A stretch of DNA of 17,077 nt from DATLGB01 sp038318085 (GCA_038318085.1 JBBQBV010000073.1:1-17077), one strand, 5' to 3'; counted from the first letter of the stretch, positions 8,579-15,871 are shown. Made by a program: numbers and translations. Notes: generated from the sequence alone by a model not told the origin.

Positions 8579-9284
8579 GGAGGTCCCCCGTCTCGGAGGG
8601 TGCGATCGGGACCGTCTCGCCGGCGAGCCGGCCATCGTGCAGACGGACCACGCGGTCCATGCGCGCGGCGACGTCGACGTCGTGGGTGACCACGATCAGC
8701 GTCGCGCCGCTCTTGCGCTGCGCTTCGAGGAGGAGATCGACGACCGCACCCGAGCTCCGTGCATCGAGTGAGCCTGTCGGTTCGTCGGCGAGGATCAGTC
8801 GCGGGCCCTTGACCAGCGCGGCCGCGATCGTCACGCGCTGGCGCTGGCCGCCGGAGAGCTGGTCGGGGAGCTTGTGCGCGTGGTCGGCGAGATGGAGCTC
8901 GCCGAGGAGGTCCAGCGGCGGCTGGCTGTCCCCGCCGCCGAGCGCGACCTGGAGCGCGACGTTCTCGACCGCGGTCAAGAACGGCAGCAGGTTGTCTGCC
9001 TGGAAGACGAGCCCGAGCTGCTCGCGGCGAAAGCGCGCGCTCTCGGCGTCGGAGAACGTCGCGATGTCGACCCCGCCGATCCAGATCCGCCCGGTGCTCG
9101 GGGGCTCGAGGCCTGCCAACAGGCCCAGCAGCGTCGACTTGCCGCAGCCGCTCGGGCCGGTGACGGCGAGGCTCGTGCCGCCTTCGATGTCCAGGCTGAC
9201 GCCGTCGAGCGCGCAGACGGCGTCAGCGCCCGGGACCGCATACCGGCGTCCGACCCGGTCGAGGATGATCGCGTCGCCGGTCAC
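8571..9284 (-). CDS. ABC transporter ATPase B, LolD/MacB-like
   Basis: A 237-residue ATPase of the LolD/MacB/FtsE subgroup, the type that pairs with FtsX-like permeases. Motifs are complete: Walker A GPSGCGKS at residues 43-50, Q-loop Gln95, signature LSGGQ at 143-147 followed by RQRV, Walker B LILADEPTGSLD with catalytic Glu168, and switch His201. It should therefore be catalytically competent. The start is GTG 9284, which overlaps the preceding ATPase gene's stop (GTGA). Its own stop overlaps the GTG start of the permease gene by 8 nt. The strict coupling of two ATPases and one permease suggests a fixed stoichiometry. It differs considerably from ATPase A (different N-terminal region, DEPT versus DEAT), so the two are paralogues and not a recent duplication. 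Confidence 0.93.
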   Translation of the reverse strand: MTGDAIILDRVGRRYAVPGADAVCALDGVSLDIEGGTSLAVTGPSGCGKSTLLGLLAGLEPPSTGRIWIGGVDIATFSDAESARFRREQLGLVFQADNLLPFLTAVENVALQVALGGGDSQPPLDLLGELHLADHAHKLPDQLSGGQRQRVTIAAALVKGPRLILADEPTGSLDARSSGAVVDLLLEAQRKSGATLIVVTHDVDVAARMDRVVRLHDGRLAGETVPIAPSETGDLRV

Positions 9285-10006
9285 GCCGCCACCACCCGGC
9301 CCTCGGAGAGCCGCAGCCGGTGCTGCGCCAGGGCCGCGAGCTCGGGGCTGTGACTCACGAGCAGGACGGTCAGCCCGCGCTCGCGCGACGCGCCGAGGAT
9401 CAGGTCCATGACGTGGGTGGCGTTGGCGGAGTCCAGGGCCCCGGTCGCCTCGTCGGCCAGCAGCAGATCAGGCTCATTGGCCAGCGCCAGCGCCACCGAC
9501 ACGCGCTGCGCCTCGCCGCCCGACAGGCGCCGGGGCAGGTGGTTCAGGCGCCGTTCGAGCCCGAGCGCTCGCAACAGCTCGCCCGCCCGCGCGTCGGGAC
9601 GACGCCCGCCGGCGAGCTCGATGGCCATGCTCACGTTCTCGACGGCGGTCAGGAACGGGATCAGGTTGCCGCTCTGCATGACCACGCCGATCCGGTCGGC
9701 GCGCAGCCGGGCCCGTTCGGTGTCGTCGAGCCCGGTCAGGTCGAGCCCGTCGAAGGTGATCCGCCCGACGTCCGGGCGCATGAGCCCGGCCAGCAGTGAC
9801 AGCAACGTCGACTTGCCGCTGCCCGACGCGCCCATGAGGCTCGTGGTCTCGCCGCGCCGCAGCTCGAGATCGATGCCGTCGAGCACCCGGGTCGTCTCGT
9901 AGGACTTGGTGACCCCTTCGACCTGGAGCAACGGCGGCGGCTCGCGCCCGGGGCGCGCCTCGGGTGTCGCGGCGCTCGACGCCGACGGCAGGCTGAGTCC
10001 GGCCAT
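9281..10006 (-). CDS. ABC transporter ATPase A, LolD/MacB-like
   Basis: A 241-residue ATPase of the LolD/MacB subgroup. The start is ATG 10006, one base after the stop of the lipoprotein A gene (TGA-C-ATG). The frame stays open further upstream, but there it runs through the lipoprotein coding sequence and makes no sense as protein. A poorly conserved roughly 25-residue N-terminal extension precedes the usual LLQVEGVTKSY. Walker A is GASGSGKST (59-67), Q-loop Gln111, signature LSGGE (161-165), Walker B LLLADEATGALD with Glu186, and switch His219. Ala187 replaces the usual Pro of the DEPT motif; the catalytic residues are present. It probably forms a heterodimer with ATPase B to drive the single-chain, internally duplicated permease (inference from gene order). 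It overlaps the ATPase B gene by 4 nt. Confidence 0.92.
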   Translation of the reverse strand: MAGLSLPSASSAATPEARPGREPPPLLQVEGVTKSYETTRVLDGIDLELRRGETTSLMGASGSGKSTLLSLLAGLMRPDVGRITFDGLDLTGLDDTERARLRADRIGVVMQSGNLIPFLTAVENVSMAIELAGGRRPDARAGELLRALGLERRLNHLPRRLSGGEAQRVSVALALANEPDLLLADEATGALDSANATHVMDLILGASRERGLTVLLVSHSPELAALAQHRLRLSEGRVVAA

Positions 10007-10007
10007 G

Positions 10008-10955
10008 TCAGACGCCGCGTTTTCCGCCGGCGCCGCCGCCGAACACCTTCGGCGCCTCCACGGCCGCGTGCCGGTCGAGCCCCAGGGCGATCCCGCTGGC
10101 CTCGGCCAGGCCCTTGGAGCTGAGCTGTCGGACGTTGACGAGCTGCTCGAAGTCCTTGTGCTTGCTGTCCTTCTTGGGCGTGTTGAGGATCTCCCCAACC
10201 CCGGCGGCGTAGTACTTGTACTCGTTGTCCGGCGCCGAGGCCTTGCCCTCGCGGACGACCAGGACGCCACCGAAGCAGCGGAACGGCACGCACGTCCTGC
10301 TGCCGGTCTCGATGGTCTTCGCGACGTCAGGATCCTCTCCGGGGGGCTGTGCGATCGAGAAGGCGGGGGCCGACACCTTCGGGTCGGCCGGCATCTGAAC
10401 GCCCGGCTTGGCGCCGTCGATGCCGGCCAACCAGGCATCGCGGTGCAGGGTGAAGCGCCCACCCTCGTAGTCCTCCGTGTAGCCGCCGAGGTCCCACACG
10501 TTGCCTTGTGCGTCGGTCCCGAAGTAGTCCAGCGACTGCTGTACGAGCTGGCCGGCGTCGATGTCCTGATCGAGGACGGCGACCGAGCGCGCTCCGTCGA
10601 TGACCCGCGAGACGTCCGTCACCGTGCTGATGACGCGGTGCGGGACGCGGCGATGTCCCACGTCGGTCTCGCCGTCACGGACCCACTGGACGCCGGCCTT
10701 CAGCGGGAGCCACCGGTTGACGCCTCGCGCGGGCGCGCCGAACGTGGCCGGATCGAACCGCGTCGGCACGTCCGGCACGCGGACCTTGGGAGCGCCGGTG
10801 CCGGTGCGGTGGGGCTTGGCGGCGTGCGTGCCGCCGCATGCCGACAGCACGACGGCCGAGGCGAGCGCCGCGACGGAAGCCGCTGCGGCCCGGCGTCTTC
10901 GGGGAGCATCTGCACGACTGCTTGACGTCTGTGGGTGAGCCATCCCGGTGAACAT
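10008..10955 (-). CDS. Lipoprotein A of unknown function, first gene of transporter block
   Basis: A 315-residue predicted lipoprotein: basic RRRR at 19-22, hydrophobic stretch 24-38 and lipobox LSAC with Cys40. It should be anchored on the outer face of the cytoplasmic membrane. The mature part belongs to an uncharacterised family of extracytoplasmic proteins recognisable by NRWLPLKAGVQWV, GHRRVPHRVISTVTDV, GNVWDLG, AWLAGIDGAKPG and YKYYAAGVG. A conserved-looking cysteine pair, CVPFRC, is at 222 and 227. The protein is paralogous to the lipoprotein at 4526-5461, and the two flank the ABC genes. The start could be ATG 10955 or ATG 10943 (MAHPQTSS); neither has a clear Shine-Dalgarno, and both give the same mature lipoprotein. 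It lies 55 nt after the biotin operon's last gene, on the same strand. I cannot assign a function. A substrate-binding or envelope-sensing partner of the permease is an inference from context only. Confidence 0.88.
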   Translation of the reverse strand: MFTGMAHPQTSSSRADAPRRRRAAAASVAALASAVVLSACGGTHAAKPHRTGTGAPKVRVPDVPTRFDPATFGAPARGVNRWLPLKAGVQWVRDGETDVGHRRVPHRVISTVTDVSRVIDGARSVAVLDQDIDAGQLVQQSLDYFGTDAQGNVWDLGGYTEDYEGGRFTLHRDAWLAGIDGAKPGVQMPADPKVSAPAFSIAQPPGEDPDVAKTIETGSRTCVPFRCFGGVLVVREGKASAPDNEYKYYAAGVGEILNTPKKDSKHKDFEQLVNVRQLSSKGLAEASGIALGLDRHAAVEAPKVFGGGAGGKRGV

Positions 10956-10966
10956 ACGCCCGGGTG

Positions 10967-10983
10967 TCTGAGCGGACTCTGAG
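10967..10983. repeat. Direct repeat TCTGAG x2 with 11-bp period, upstream of lipoprotein A
   Basis: TCTGAG occurs at 10967-10972 and again at 10978-10983, separated by 5 bp, in the 55-nt gap before the lipoprotein/ABC block. An 11-bp centre-to-centre direct repeat is the usual geometry of OmpR/PhoB-family response-regulator sites (general knowledge). No regulator gene is in the window, and a 6-mer pair can arise by chance. Confidence 0.25.
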
Positions 10984-11010
10984 AACGATCGCCGAGAGGG
11001 GGCCTGCCGC

Positions 11011-11652
11011 CTAGGCGCGCTCGCAGGGGTCGCCGTAGGCGGTCAGCACCGCGCGCTCGACGGCGTCGAGGCCGACGCCCGCCGCGCCGACGGTGGCGGG
11101 GTCAAAGGGCAGCTCGAGCGCGCGGTAGACGTCGACCAGCACCGCGCGCACCGGCTCGGGGTCCTCCACGAGCAGCTCCGCTCCGAGCATCCACGCCCCG
11201 CGCGCGACGCGCTGGGCCAGGCCGGCGAGCTTGACCCGGCCGGCGAGGCTCACGCTCCACGCCCCCGGGCAGTGCTCGCCGGGCACCTCTCCTACGCGGG
11301 CGTCCACCCCGAGCGACCGCAGCGCCCCGGCGATCCGGCCCGACTCCTGCGCGAAGCGCCCGCGCACGCCGTCGATCCCGCCGCGCCCGAAGACCTCGAT
11401 CACCAGCGACCCGGAGTGGTAGGCCGCCGCGTGGCCTCCGGGCGCACGCATGACCGGCGCGAAGCCCCGTGCCTGCGCGGCGGCCGCCGCCGCGCCGTAG
11501 CCGGGCAGCCGCGCGTCGAGGCGCCCGAAGCCCAGCGTCGGATGCGGCTGGTAGACGCGCAGCGCGGGTGCGCCCAGCGCGAGCAGCTCCGCGCCGAGCG
11601 CCACGTCGTCGGACGGGCGCCCGGAGCTGCGGATCAGGCGGAGGCCGCCCAC
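11011..11652 (-). CDS. Lipoate/octanoate--protein ligase family protein in biotin operon
   Basis: A 213-residue member of the biotin/lipoate A/B ligase fold (LplA/LipM/LipB). I chose GTG 11652, which overlaps the 3' end of bioF by 19 nt; sequence upstream of it in this frame is out-of-frame bioF. Family signatures are RAPGGHAAAYHSGSLVIEV, equivalent to the RR-GGG-A-H motif that binds the acyl-AMP or acyl chain, and CPGAWSVSLAGRVKLAGLAQ, containing the lysine (RVK) conserved in lipoyl ligases and transferases. It lacks the GRGRRGR motif of BirA-type biotin ligases, so it is more likely to handle lipoyl or octanoyl groups than biotin (inference). Its place as the last gene of a biotin operon is notable because biotin and lipoate both need a radical-SAM sulfur insertion and attach to similar carrier domains. 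The exact acyl substrate and acceptor are not determinable. Confidence 0.8.
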   Translation of the reverse strand: MGGLRLIRSSGRPSDDVALGAELLALGAPALRVYQPHPTLGFGRLDARLPGYGAAAAAAQARGFAPVMRAPGGHAAAYHSGSLVIEVFGRGGIDGVRGRFAQESGRIAGALRSLGVDARVGEVPGEHCPGAWSVSLAGRVKLAGLAQRVARGAWMLGAELLVEDPEPVRAVLVDVYRALELPFDPATVGAAGVGLDAVERAVLTAYGDPCERA

Positions 11653-12788
11653 GCATCCACGAGGCCCGCCAGCGTCTCCGCCGCGTCGCGCAGCTCGGCC
11701 GCGGTGTGGTCGGCGCGGGCGACCAGGCGCAGCCGCGAGGTCCCGTCGGGGACGGTCGGGGGCCGGATGGCCTGCGCGAACACGCCGTGCTGCAGCGCCC
11801 GCTCGCACAGGGCCATCGCCGCGTGCGGGTCGCCGACCGTCAGCGGGACGATCGGCATGTCGTCGGGCTCGGCGCCGAGGGCCGCCCGCAGCTCGCGGGC
11901 GTTGGCGTGCAGGCGCCGCACCCGCCCGGGTTCCTCGCGCACGAGCCGCAGCGCCTCGCGGGCCGCGCCCACGGCGGGCGGCGGCAGCGCCGTCGAGTAG
12001 ATCAGCGTGCGAGCGCGATTGACCAGGAACGCGCGCGTGCGCGCGTCGCAGGCGGCGAAGGCACCGTAGCTGCCGAGCGCCTTGGAAAGGGTGCCCAGGA
12101 CGACGTCGACGTCGTGCTCGAGGCCGAGGGCGGCCACCAGGCCGCGGCCGTCGCGGCCGACGACGCCGGTGGCGTGCGCCTCGTCGACGATCACGCGCGC
12201 CCCGTGCCGGCGCGCGAGCTCGACGACGCCCTCCAGCGGCGCCAGGTCACCGTCCATGGAGAAGACGGCATCGGTGACGATCGTGGCGGGACGCCCACCC
12301 GCTTGGGAAAGGCCGGCGGCCAGCGAGTCCAGGTCGGCGTGCTCGTAGACGATCGTGTCGGCGGCCGCGAGCCGGCAGCCATCGACGATCGAGGCGTGGT
12401 TGAGGGCGTCGGAGAGCAGCACCTCCCCCGCGCCCGCGAGCGCCGCGACGACGCCGGTGTTGGCGAGGTAGCCCGAGCCGAAGAGCAGGCAGGCCTCGGT
12501 CCCCTTAAAGGCGGCCAGCTCGGCCTCCAGTTGCTCGTGGGCCGTGAGGTTGCCAGACACCAACCGCGACGAGCCGGCGCCCGCGCCCCAGCGCTCGGCC
12601 GCCTCGGCCGCGGCGGCGCGCACCGCCGGGTGGTCGGCGAGGCCGAGGTAGTCGTTGGAGCACAGCAGCAGCACGTCGTCGCGCCCGTCGAGGCGCACGC
12701 GGGGGCCGGGCGGGCTGTCGACGACGCGCAGCTCGCGCAGCAGGCCGGCCCGCCGCAGCTCGTCCAGCGTCGCGCCGAGGTCGGTCAT
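11634..12788 (-). CDS. bioF: 8-amino-7-oxononanoate synthase (BioF)
   Basis: PLP-dependent alpha-oxoamine synthase that condenses L-alanine with a pimeloyl thioester to give 8-amino-7-oxononanoate, the first ring-assembly step of biotin synthesis; cytoplasmic. The 384 residues match the family length. Visible hallmarks are SNDYLGLADHP near 44-54, SRLVSGN (74-80), GSGYLANTG (104-112), DEAHATGVVG with Asp202 and His205 contacting PLP, and GTLSKALGSYG with the PLP lysine at 236. The start is ATG 12788, which overlaps the stop of the small upstream gene (ATGA). An in-frame upstream ATG would only add sequence that encodes the small protein in another frame. The pimeloyl donor (CoA or ACP) cannot be told from the sequence, and no pimelate-synthesis gene is nearby. 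Confidence 0.95.
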   Translation of the reverse strand: MTDLGATLDELRRAGLLRELRVVDSPPGPRVRLDGRDDVLLLCSNDYLGLADHPAVRAAAAEAAERWGAGAGSSRLVSGNLTAHEQLEAELAAFKGTEACLLFGSGYLANTGVVAALAGAGEVLLSDALNHASIVDGCRLAAADTIVYEHADLDSLAAGLSQAGGRPATIVTDAVFSMDGDLAPLEGVVELARRHGARVIVDEAHATGVVGRDGRGLVAALGLEHDVDVVLGTLSKALGSYGAFAACDARTRAFLVNRARTLIYSTALPPPAVGAAREALRLVREEPGRVRRLHANARELRAALGAEPDDMPIVPLTVGDPHAAMALCERALQHGVFAQAIRPPTVPDGTSRLRLVARADHTAAELRDAAETLAGLVDAWAASA

Positions 12789-12976
12789 CGCACCAGCGGC
12801 CCGCAGCGCACGCAGCGCGCCGTCCAGTCGAGCGGCAGGACCTGGACGACGAGCTTGCGCCCGCAGTCCGTGCAGTAGCGGGGCGGGTCGGTCGCGGCGC
12901 GGCGGGCGCGGCAGGTCGTGTGGTCGCCGTCCGCGGCGAGGCGCCCGCACCCGTCGCAGTGCACGGCGACCGTCAC
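12785..12976 (-). CDS. bsaP: Biotin synthase auxiliary protein, BsaP-like zinc-ribbon (63 aa)
   Basis: Small gene between bioB and bioF. It starts at GTG 12976, overlapping the bioB stop (GTGA), and its stop overlaps the bioF ATG (ATGA), so all three are translationally coupled. The 63-residue product has seven cysteines: CDGC at 7-10, Cys22, CTDC at 35-38 and CVRC at 55-58, a pattern suited to binding zinc or an iron-sulfur cluster. The segment PPRYCTDCGRKLVVQVLP followed by WTARC closely resembles, from memory, the C-terminus of mycobacterial BsaP (Rv1590), encoded next to bioB and reported as needed for biotin synthase activity. Cysteine spacing, size and position all agree. The likely role is to support BioB's cluster repair or sulfur supply in the dethiobiotin-to-biotin step (mechanism inferred). 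The alternative is an unrelated zinc-ribbon protein. Confidence 0.8.
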   Translation of the reverse strand: MTVAVHCDGCGRLAADGDHTTCRARRAATDPPRYCTDCGRKLVVQVLPLDWTARCVRCGPLVR

Positions 12977-13968
12977 AGCGTCCGGCTCAGCTCCTTGACG
13001 GGCATCGAGAGCTCGGCGAGCAGGTCGAGGTCGTCCTGCGGGTCGCGGCCGAGCGTGGTCAGGTAGTTGCCGACGATGATCGCGTTGATGCCGCCCAGCA
13101 CGCCCTGGCGGGCGCCGAGGTCGCCGAGGGTGAGCTCGCGGCCGCCCGCGAAGCGCAGGATCGTCCTGGGCAGCGCGAGCCGGAACGCGGCGATCGCGCG
13201 CAGCGCGTCGGCCGCCGGGACCGCGGGCAGGCCGGCGAACGGGGTGCCCGGCCGCGGGTCGAGGAAGTTCATCGGCACCTCGTCGGGGTCGACCTCGGCC
13301 AGCTGCGCGGCGAGCTCGGCGCGCTGCTCGAGCGTCTCCCCCATCCCGATGATGCAGCCGCAGCAGACCTGCATGCCGCGCTCGCGCACGAGCTCGAGCG
13401 TCGCGCGGCGCTCCTCCCACGTGTGCGTCGTGACCACCTGCGCGAAGTGCGAGCGCGCCGCCTCGAGGTTGTGGTTGTAGCGGTGCACGCCCATGTCCTG
13501 CAGCTCGTCGGCCTGCGCGGCGGTGAGGATCCCCAGCGAGCAGGCGATGTCGATGTCCACCGCCGCCCGGATCGCGGCGATGCCCTCGCCGACCTCGCGC
13601 ATGAGGCGCTCGTCGGGCCCCCGTACCGCCGCGACGATGCAGAACTCCGTCGCGCCCGTCGCCGCCGTCTGGCGCGCGGCCTCGACGAGCGATCCGACGT
13701 CGAGGCGTGCCGCCCGCACCGGCGTCTCGAAGCGCCCCGACTGCGAGCAGAAGTGACAGTCCTCCGGGCACCCGCCCGTCTTGAGGCTGACGATCCCCTC
13801 GACCTCCACGGCCGCGCCGCACCAGCGCAGGCGCACCGCGTGCGCGAGCGCCAGCGCCTCTTCGAGGCGCTCGTCGCCCAGCCGCAGGACCGCGAGCACC
13901 TGCGCCTCCGCGAGGCCCTCGCCCCGCTCGAGCACCTGGCTGCGGGCGATGTCGAGGATGTCGGTCAT
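12973..13968 (-). CDS. bioB: Biotin synthase (BioB)
   Basis: Radical-SAM enzyme inserting sulfur into dethiobiotin to form biotin. The 331 residues fit the family. The radical-SAM cluster motif CPEDCHFC supplies Cys67, Cys71 and Cys74. Candidate ligands of the auxiliary cluster are Cys110 (TEFC), Cys143 (DIACSLG) and the cysteine cluster VCCGCIIGMGET (202, 203, 205), with Arg277 in GGRE matching the conserved arginine. GGINAIIVGNYLTT near 292-305 is the family's C-terminal signature. The CCGC run carries one cysteine more than E. coli's CSGG at this place. The start is ATG 13968, overlapping the bioD stop (ATGA). The downstream overlap with the BsaP-like gene suggests this BioB depends on that small protein. 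Confidence 0.96.
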   Translation of the reverse strand: MTDILDIARSQVLERGEGLAEAQVLAVLRLGDERLEEALALAHAVRLRWCGAAVEVEGIVSLKTGGCPEDCHFCSQSGRFETPVRAARLDVGSLVEAARQTAATGATEFCIVAAVRGPDERLMREVGEGIAAIRAAVDIDIACSLGILTAAQADELQDMGVHRYNHNLEAARSHFAQVVTTHTWEERRATLELVRERGMQVCCGCIIGMGETLEQRAELAAQLAEVDPDEVPMNFLDPRPGTPFAGLPAVPAADALRAIAAFRLALPRTILRFAGGRELTLGDLGARQGVLGGINAIIVGNYLTTLGRDPQDDLDLLAELSMPVKELSRTL

Positions 13969-14630
13969 GTCAGCGGTCCTTCCGTCAGGATCCAGGTGGG
14001 GGCCAGCCGGGCGAACGTGGCCGGGTCCAGCCGGCCGGCCCCGTCCGGCACGCGGCCGAGCAGCGGCCGCCCAGCGTACCGCGGGAGGTCCTCAAGATTC
14101 GCGCGCTCGGCCACGCCCGGCTCGGCGGGCCACGCGCCGACGACGATGCCCGGACAGTCGAGCCCGCGCGCCGCGAGCGCCTCGCAGGTCAGCGCGGTGG
14201 CGTTGAGGGTGCCCAGGCCGGCCCGCGCGACGACGAGCACCGGGGCGCCGAGCGAGCGCGCGACGTCGGCGAGCGTCGACCCGTCGGCGGCCAGGCGGAC
14301 GAGCAGCCCGCCCGCACCCTCCACGAGGACGAGGTCCCGGCCGGCGAGCCCGCGGACCGCCGCGGCCACCTCCGTCGCGCCGACCCCGGGGGTCCCCGCG
14401 CGCGCGGCGGCGGTCGCGGGGGCAAGCGGCGCCGGGTAGCGCGCGAGCTCGTGGACGTCGTCGACGCCGCTCAGCGTCCGCACAGTCTCGACGTCCGCAT
14501 CGTCTCCCGTCTGGGCGACCTTGACGACGGCGACCGCCAGCCCGTGGGCGCGTGCCACCGCCGCCAGGGCCGCCGTGACGACCGTCTTGCCGACGCCGGT
14601 GCCAGTGCCCGTGACGACGAGCGTCCTCAC
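13965..14630 (-). CDS. bioD: Dethiobiotin synthetase (BioD)
   Basis: ATP-dependent carboxylase that closes the ureido ring of 7,8-diaminopelargonate to give dethiobiotin. The 221-residue product has the P-loop GTGTGVGKT at residues 8-16, KVAQTGDD (37-44) aligning with the substrate-contacting lysine segment of BioD, and VEGAGGLLVRL (103-113), the conserved EGAGG loop. LVVARAGLGTLNATALT near 132-148 is also typical. The start is GTG 14630, overlapping the bioA stop (GTGA). The frame stays open much further upstream, but only as an out-of-frame reading of bioA. The stop overlaps the bioB ATG. Confidence 0.95.
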   Translation of the reverse strand: MRTLVVTGTGTGVGKTVVTAALAAVARAHGLAVAVVKVAQTGDDADVETVRTLSGVDDVHELARYPAPLAPATAAARAGTPGVGATEVAAAVRGLAGRDLVLVEGAGGLLVRLAADGSTLADVARSLGAPVLVVARAGLGTLNATALTCEALAARGLDCPGIVVGAWPAEPGVAERANLEDLPRYAGRPLLGRVPDGAGRLDPATFARLAPTWILTEGPLT

Positions 14631-15871
14631 GCCGCGGCCGCGGCGACCATCGCGTCCGTCACGCAGGCGAGGTCGTCGTCGCCCATCACGTACGCCGGCA
14701 TGGCGTACACGAGGTCGCGGAACGGCCGCAGCCAGACGCCGCGGTCGACGGCGGCCGCGGTCGCGGCGGCGACGTCGACGGGGTGGTCGAGCTCGATCAC
14801 GCCGATGCCGCCGAGCACGCGGACGTCGGCGACGCCCGGCGCCCCGCGCGCTGGGGCGAGGCCCGCTTGCAGCGCGCGCTGAAGGCGCGCGACGTCGTCG
14901 CGCCAGCCGCGCTCGCCGAGCAGCTCGAGCGACGCGAGCGCGACGGCGCACGCGAGCGGGTTGGCCATGTAGGTCGGCCCGTGCATCAACGACCCGCCCG
15001 CAAGCGAGCCCGCCACGTCCGCGGTGCACAGCGTCGCCGCCAGGGTCAGGTAGCCGCCGGTGAGTGCCTTGCCGACGCACATCACGTCGGGTGTCACCCC
15101 GGCGTGCTCGGCCGCGAACAGCGCGCCGGTGCGCCCGAACCCGGTGGCGATCTCGTCGAACACGAGCAGCAGGCCGTGGCGGTCGCACAGGTCGCGCAGC
15201 AGGCGCAGCACCGCGGGGTCGTAAAACCACATGCCGCCGGCGCCCTGCACGACGGGCTCGACGATCGCCGCCGCGAGCTCGTGCGCATGCTGGGCGAAGA
15301 GCGCCTCGAGCTGGGCGGCATAGTCGTCGTCGAGCTCGCGCGGCGGCCGGCCGGCGAACACGTGCTCGGTCAGCGCGCCGGCGAACAGCGCGTGCATCCC
15401 GCCCACCGGGTCGCAGACGCCCATCGCCCCGAGCGTGTCGCCGTGGTAGCCGCCCCTGACGGTGAGAAAGCGGTGGCGGCCCGGCCGCGCCTGCCGGCAC
15501 ATCTTCAGCGCCACCTCGACCGACACCGAGCCCGAGTCCGCGAAGAACACGTGCTCGAGGGCCGGCGGCGTCAGCGCGACCAGCCGCTCGGCGAGCCGCA
15601 CCGCGGGCTCGTGGGTCAACCCGCCGAACATGACGTGCGCCATCCGATCGAGCTGGCTGCGCGCCGCCGCGTCCAGGGCCGGATGGCGGTACCCGTGGAT
15701 CGCGCACCACCAGGAGGCCATGCCGTCGATCAGCTCGCGCCCGTCGGCGAGCCGCAGCCGCACGCCCTGCGCCGACGTCACCAGCAGCGCCGGCTGCTCG
15801 GCGGGCATCGGCCCGTAGGGATGCCAGACGTGATGGCGGTCCAGCGCGAGCAGCTCGTCGGCGGTGGTCAC
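14627..15871 (-). CDS. bioA: Adenosylmethionine--8-amino-7-oxononanoate aminotransferase (BioA)
   Basis: Class-III PLP aminotransferase converting 8-amino-7-oxononanoate to 7,8-diaminopelargonate, normally with S-adenosylmethionine as amino donor. The 414 residues fit. Motifs seen are HVWHPYGPM (14-22), DGMASWWCAIHGYRHP (49-64), ADSGSVSVEVALKM (111-124), GYHGDTLGAM (141-150), VFDEIATGFGRTG with Asp239, CVGKALTGG with PLP lysine 268, HGPTYMANPLACA (297-309) and LRPFRDLVYAMPAY with Arg382. The WW pair and this arginine match BioA rather than a generic aminotransferase. The start is GTG 15871; no other start codon lies in frame immediately upstream. The ribosome-binding site is weak (GGTGG, 6 nt away), but a stronger GGAGG serves a possible 10-codon leader ORF whose stop overlaps this start. 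It is the first gene of the biotin operon. Confidence 0.95.
   Translation of the reverse strand: MTTADELLALDRHHVWHPYGPMPAEQPALLVTSAQGVRLRLADGRELIDGMASWWCAIHGYRHPALDAAARSQLDRMAHVMFGGLTHEPAVRLAERLVALTPPALEHVFFADSGSVSVEVALKMCRQARPGRHRFLTVRGGYHGDTLGAMGVCDPVGGMHALFAGALTEHVFAGRPPRELDDDYAAQLEALFAQHAHELAAAIVEPVVQGAGGMWFYDPAVLRLLRDLCDRHGLLLVFDEIATGFGRTGALFAAEHAGVTPDVMCVGKALTGGYLTLAATLCTADVAGSLAGGSLMHGPTYMANPLACAVALASLELLGERGWRDDVARLQRALQAGLAPARGAPGVADVRVLGGIGVIELDHPVDVAAATAAAVDRGVWLRPFRDLVYAMPAYVMGDDDLACVTDAMVAAAAA

Noticed and set aside
9281..10462. N-terminally extended ATPase A starting inside the lipoprotein gene
   Set aside because: The extension is lipoprotein coding sequence in another frame. 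ATG 10006 directly follows the lipoprotein stop and gives a normal ATPase length.
11469..12878. 469-codon open frame on the + strand opposite bioF
   Set aside because: Shadow of bioF; composition is an artefact of GC-rich third positions.
12789..12950. 54-codon N-terminal extension of BioF
   Set aside because: Arg/Pro-rich reading of the BsaP-like gene in the wrong frame; ATG 12788 fits both family start and coupling.
12655..14439. 594-codon open frame on the + strand opposite bioF, bsaP, bioB and bioD
   Set aside because: Arg/Ala/Ser-rich shadow spanning several genuine opposite-strand genes; no recognisable motif.
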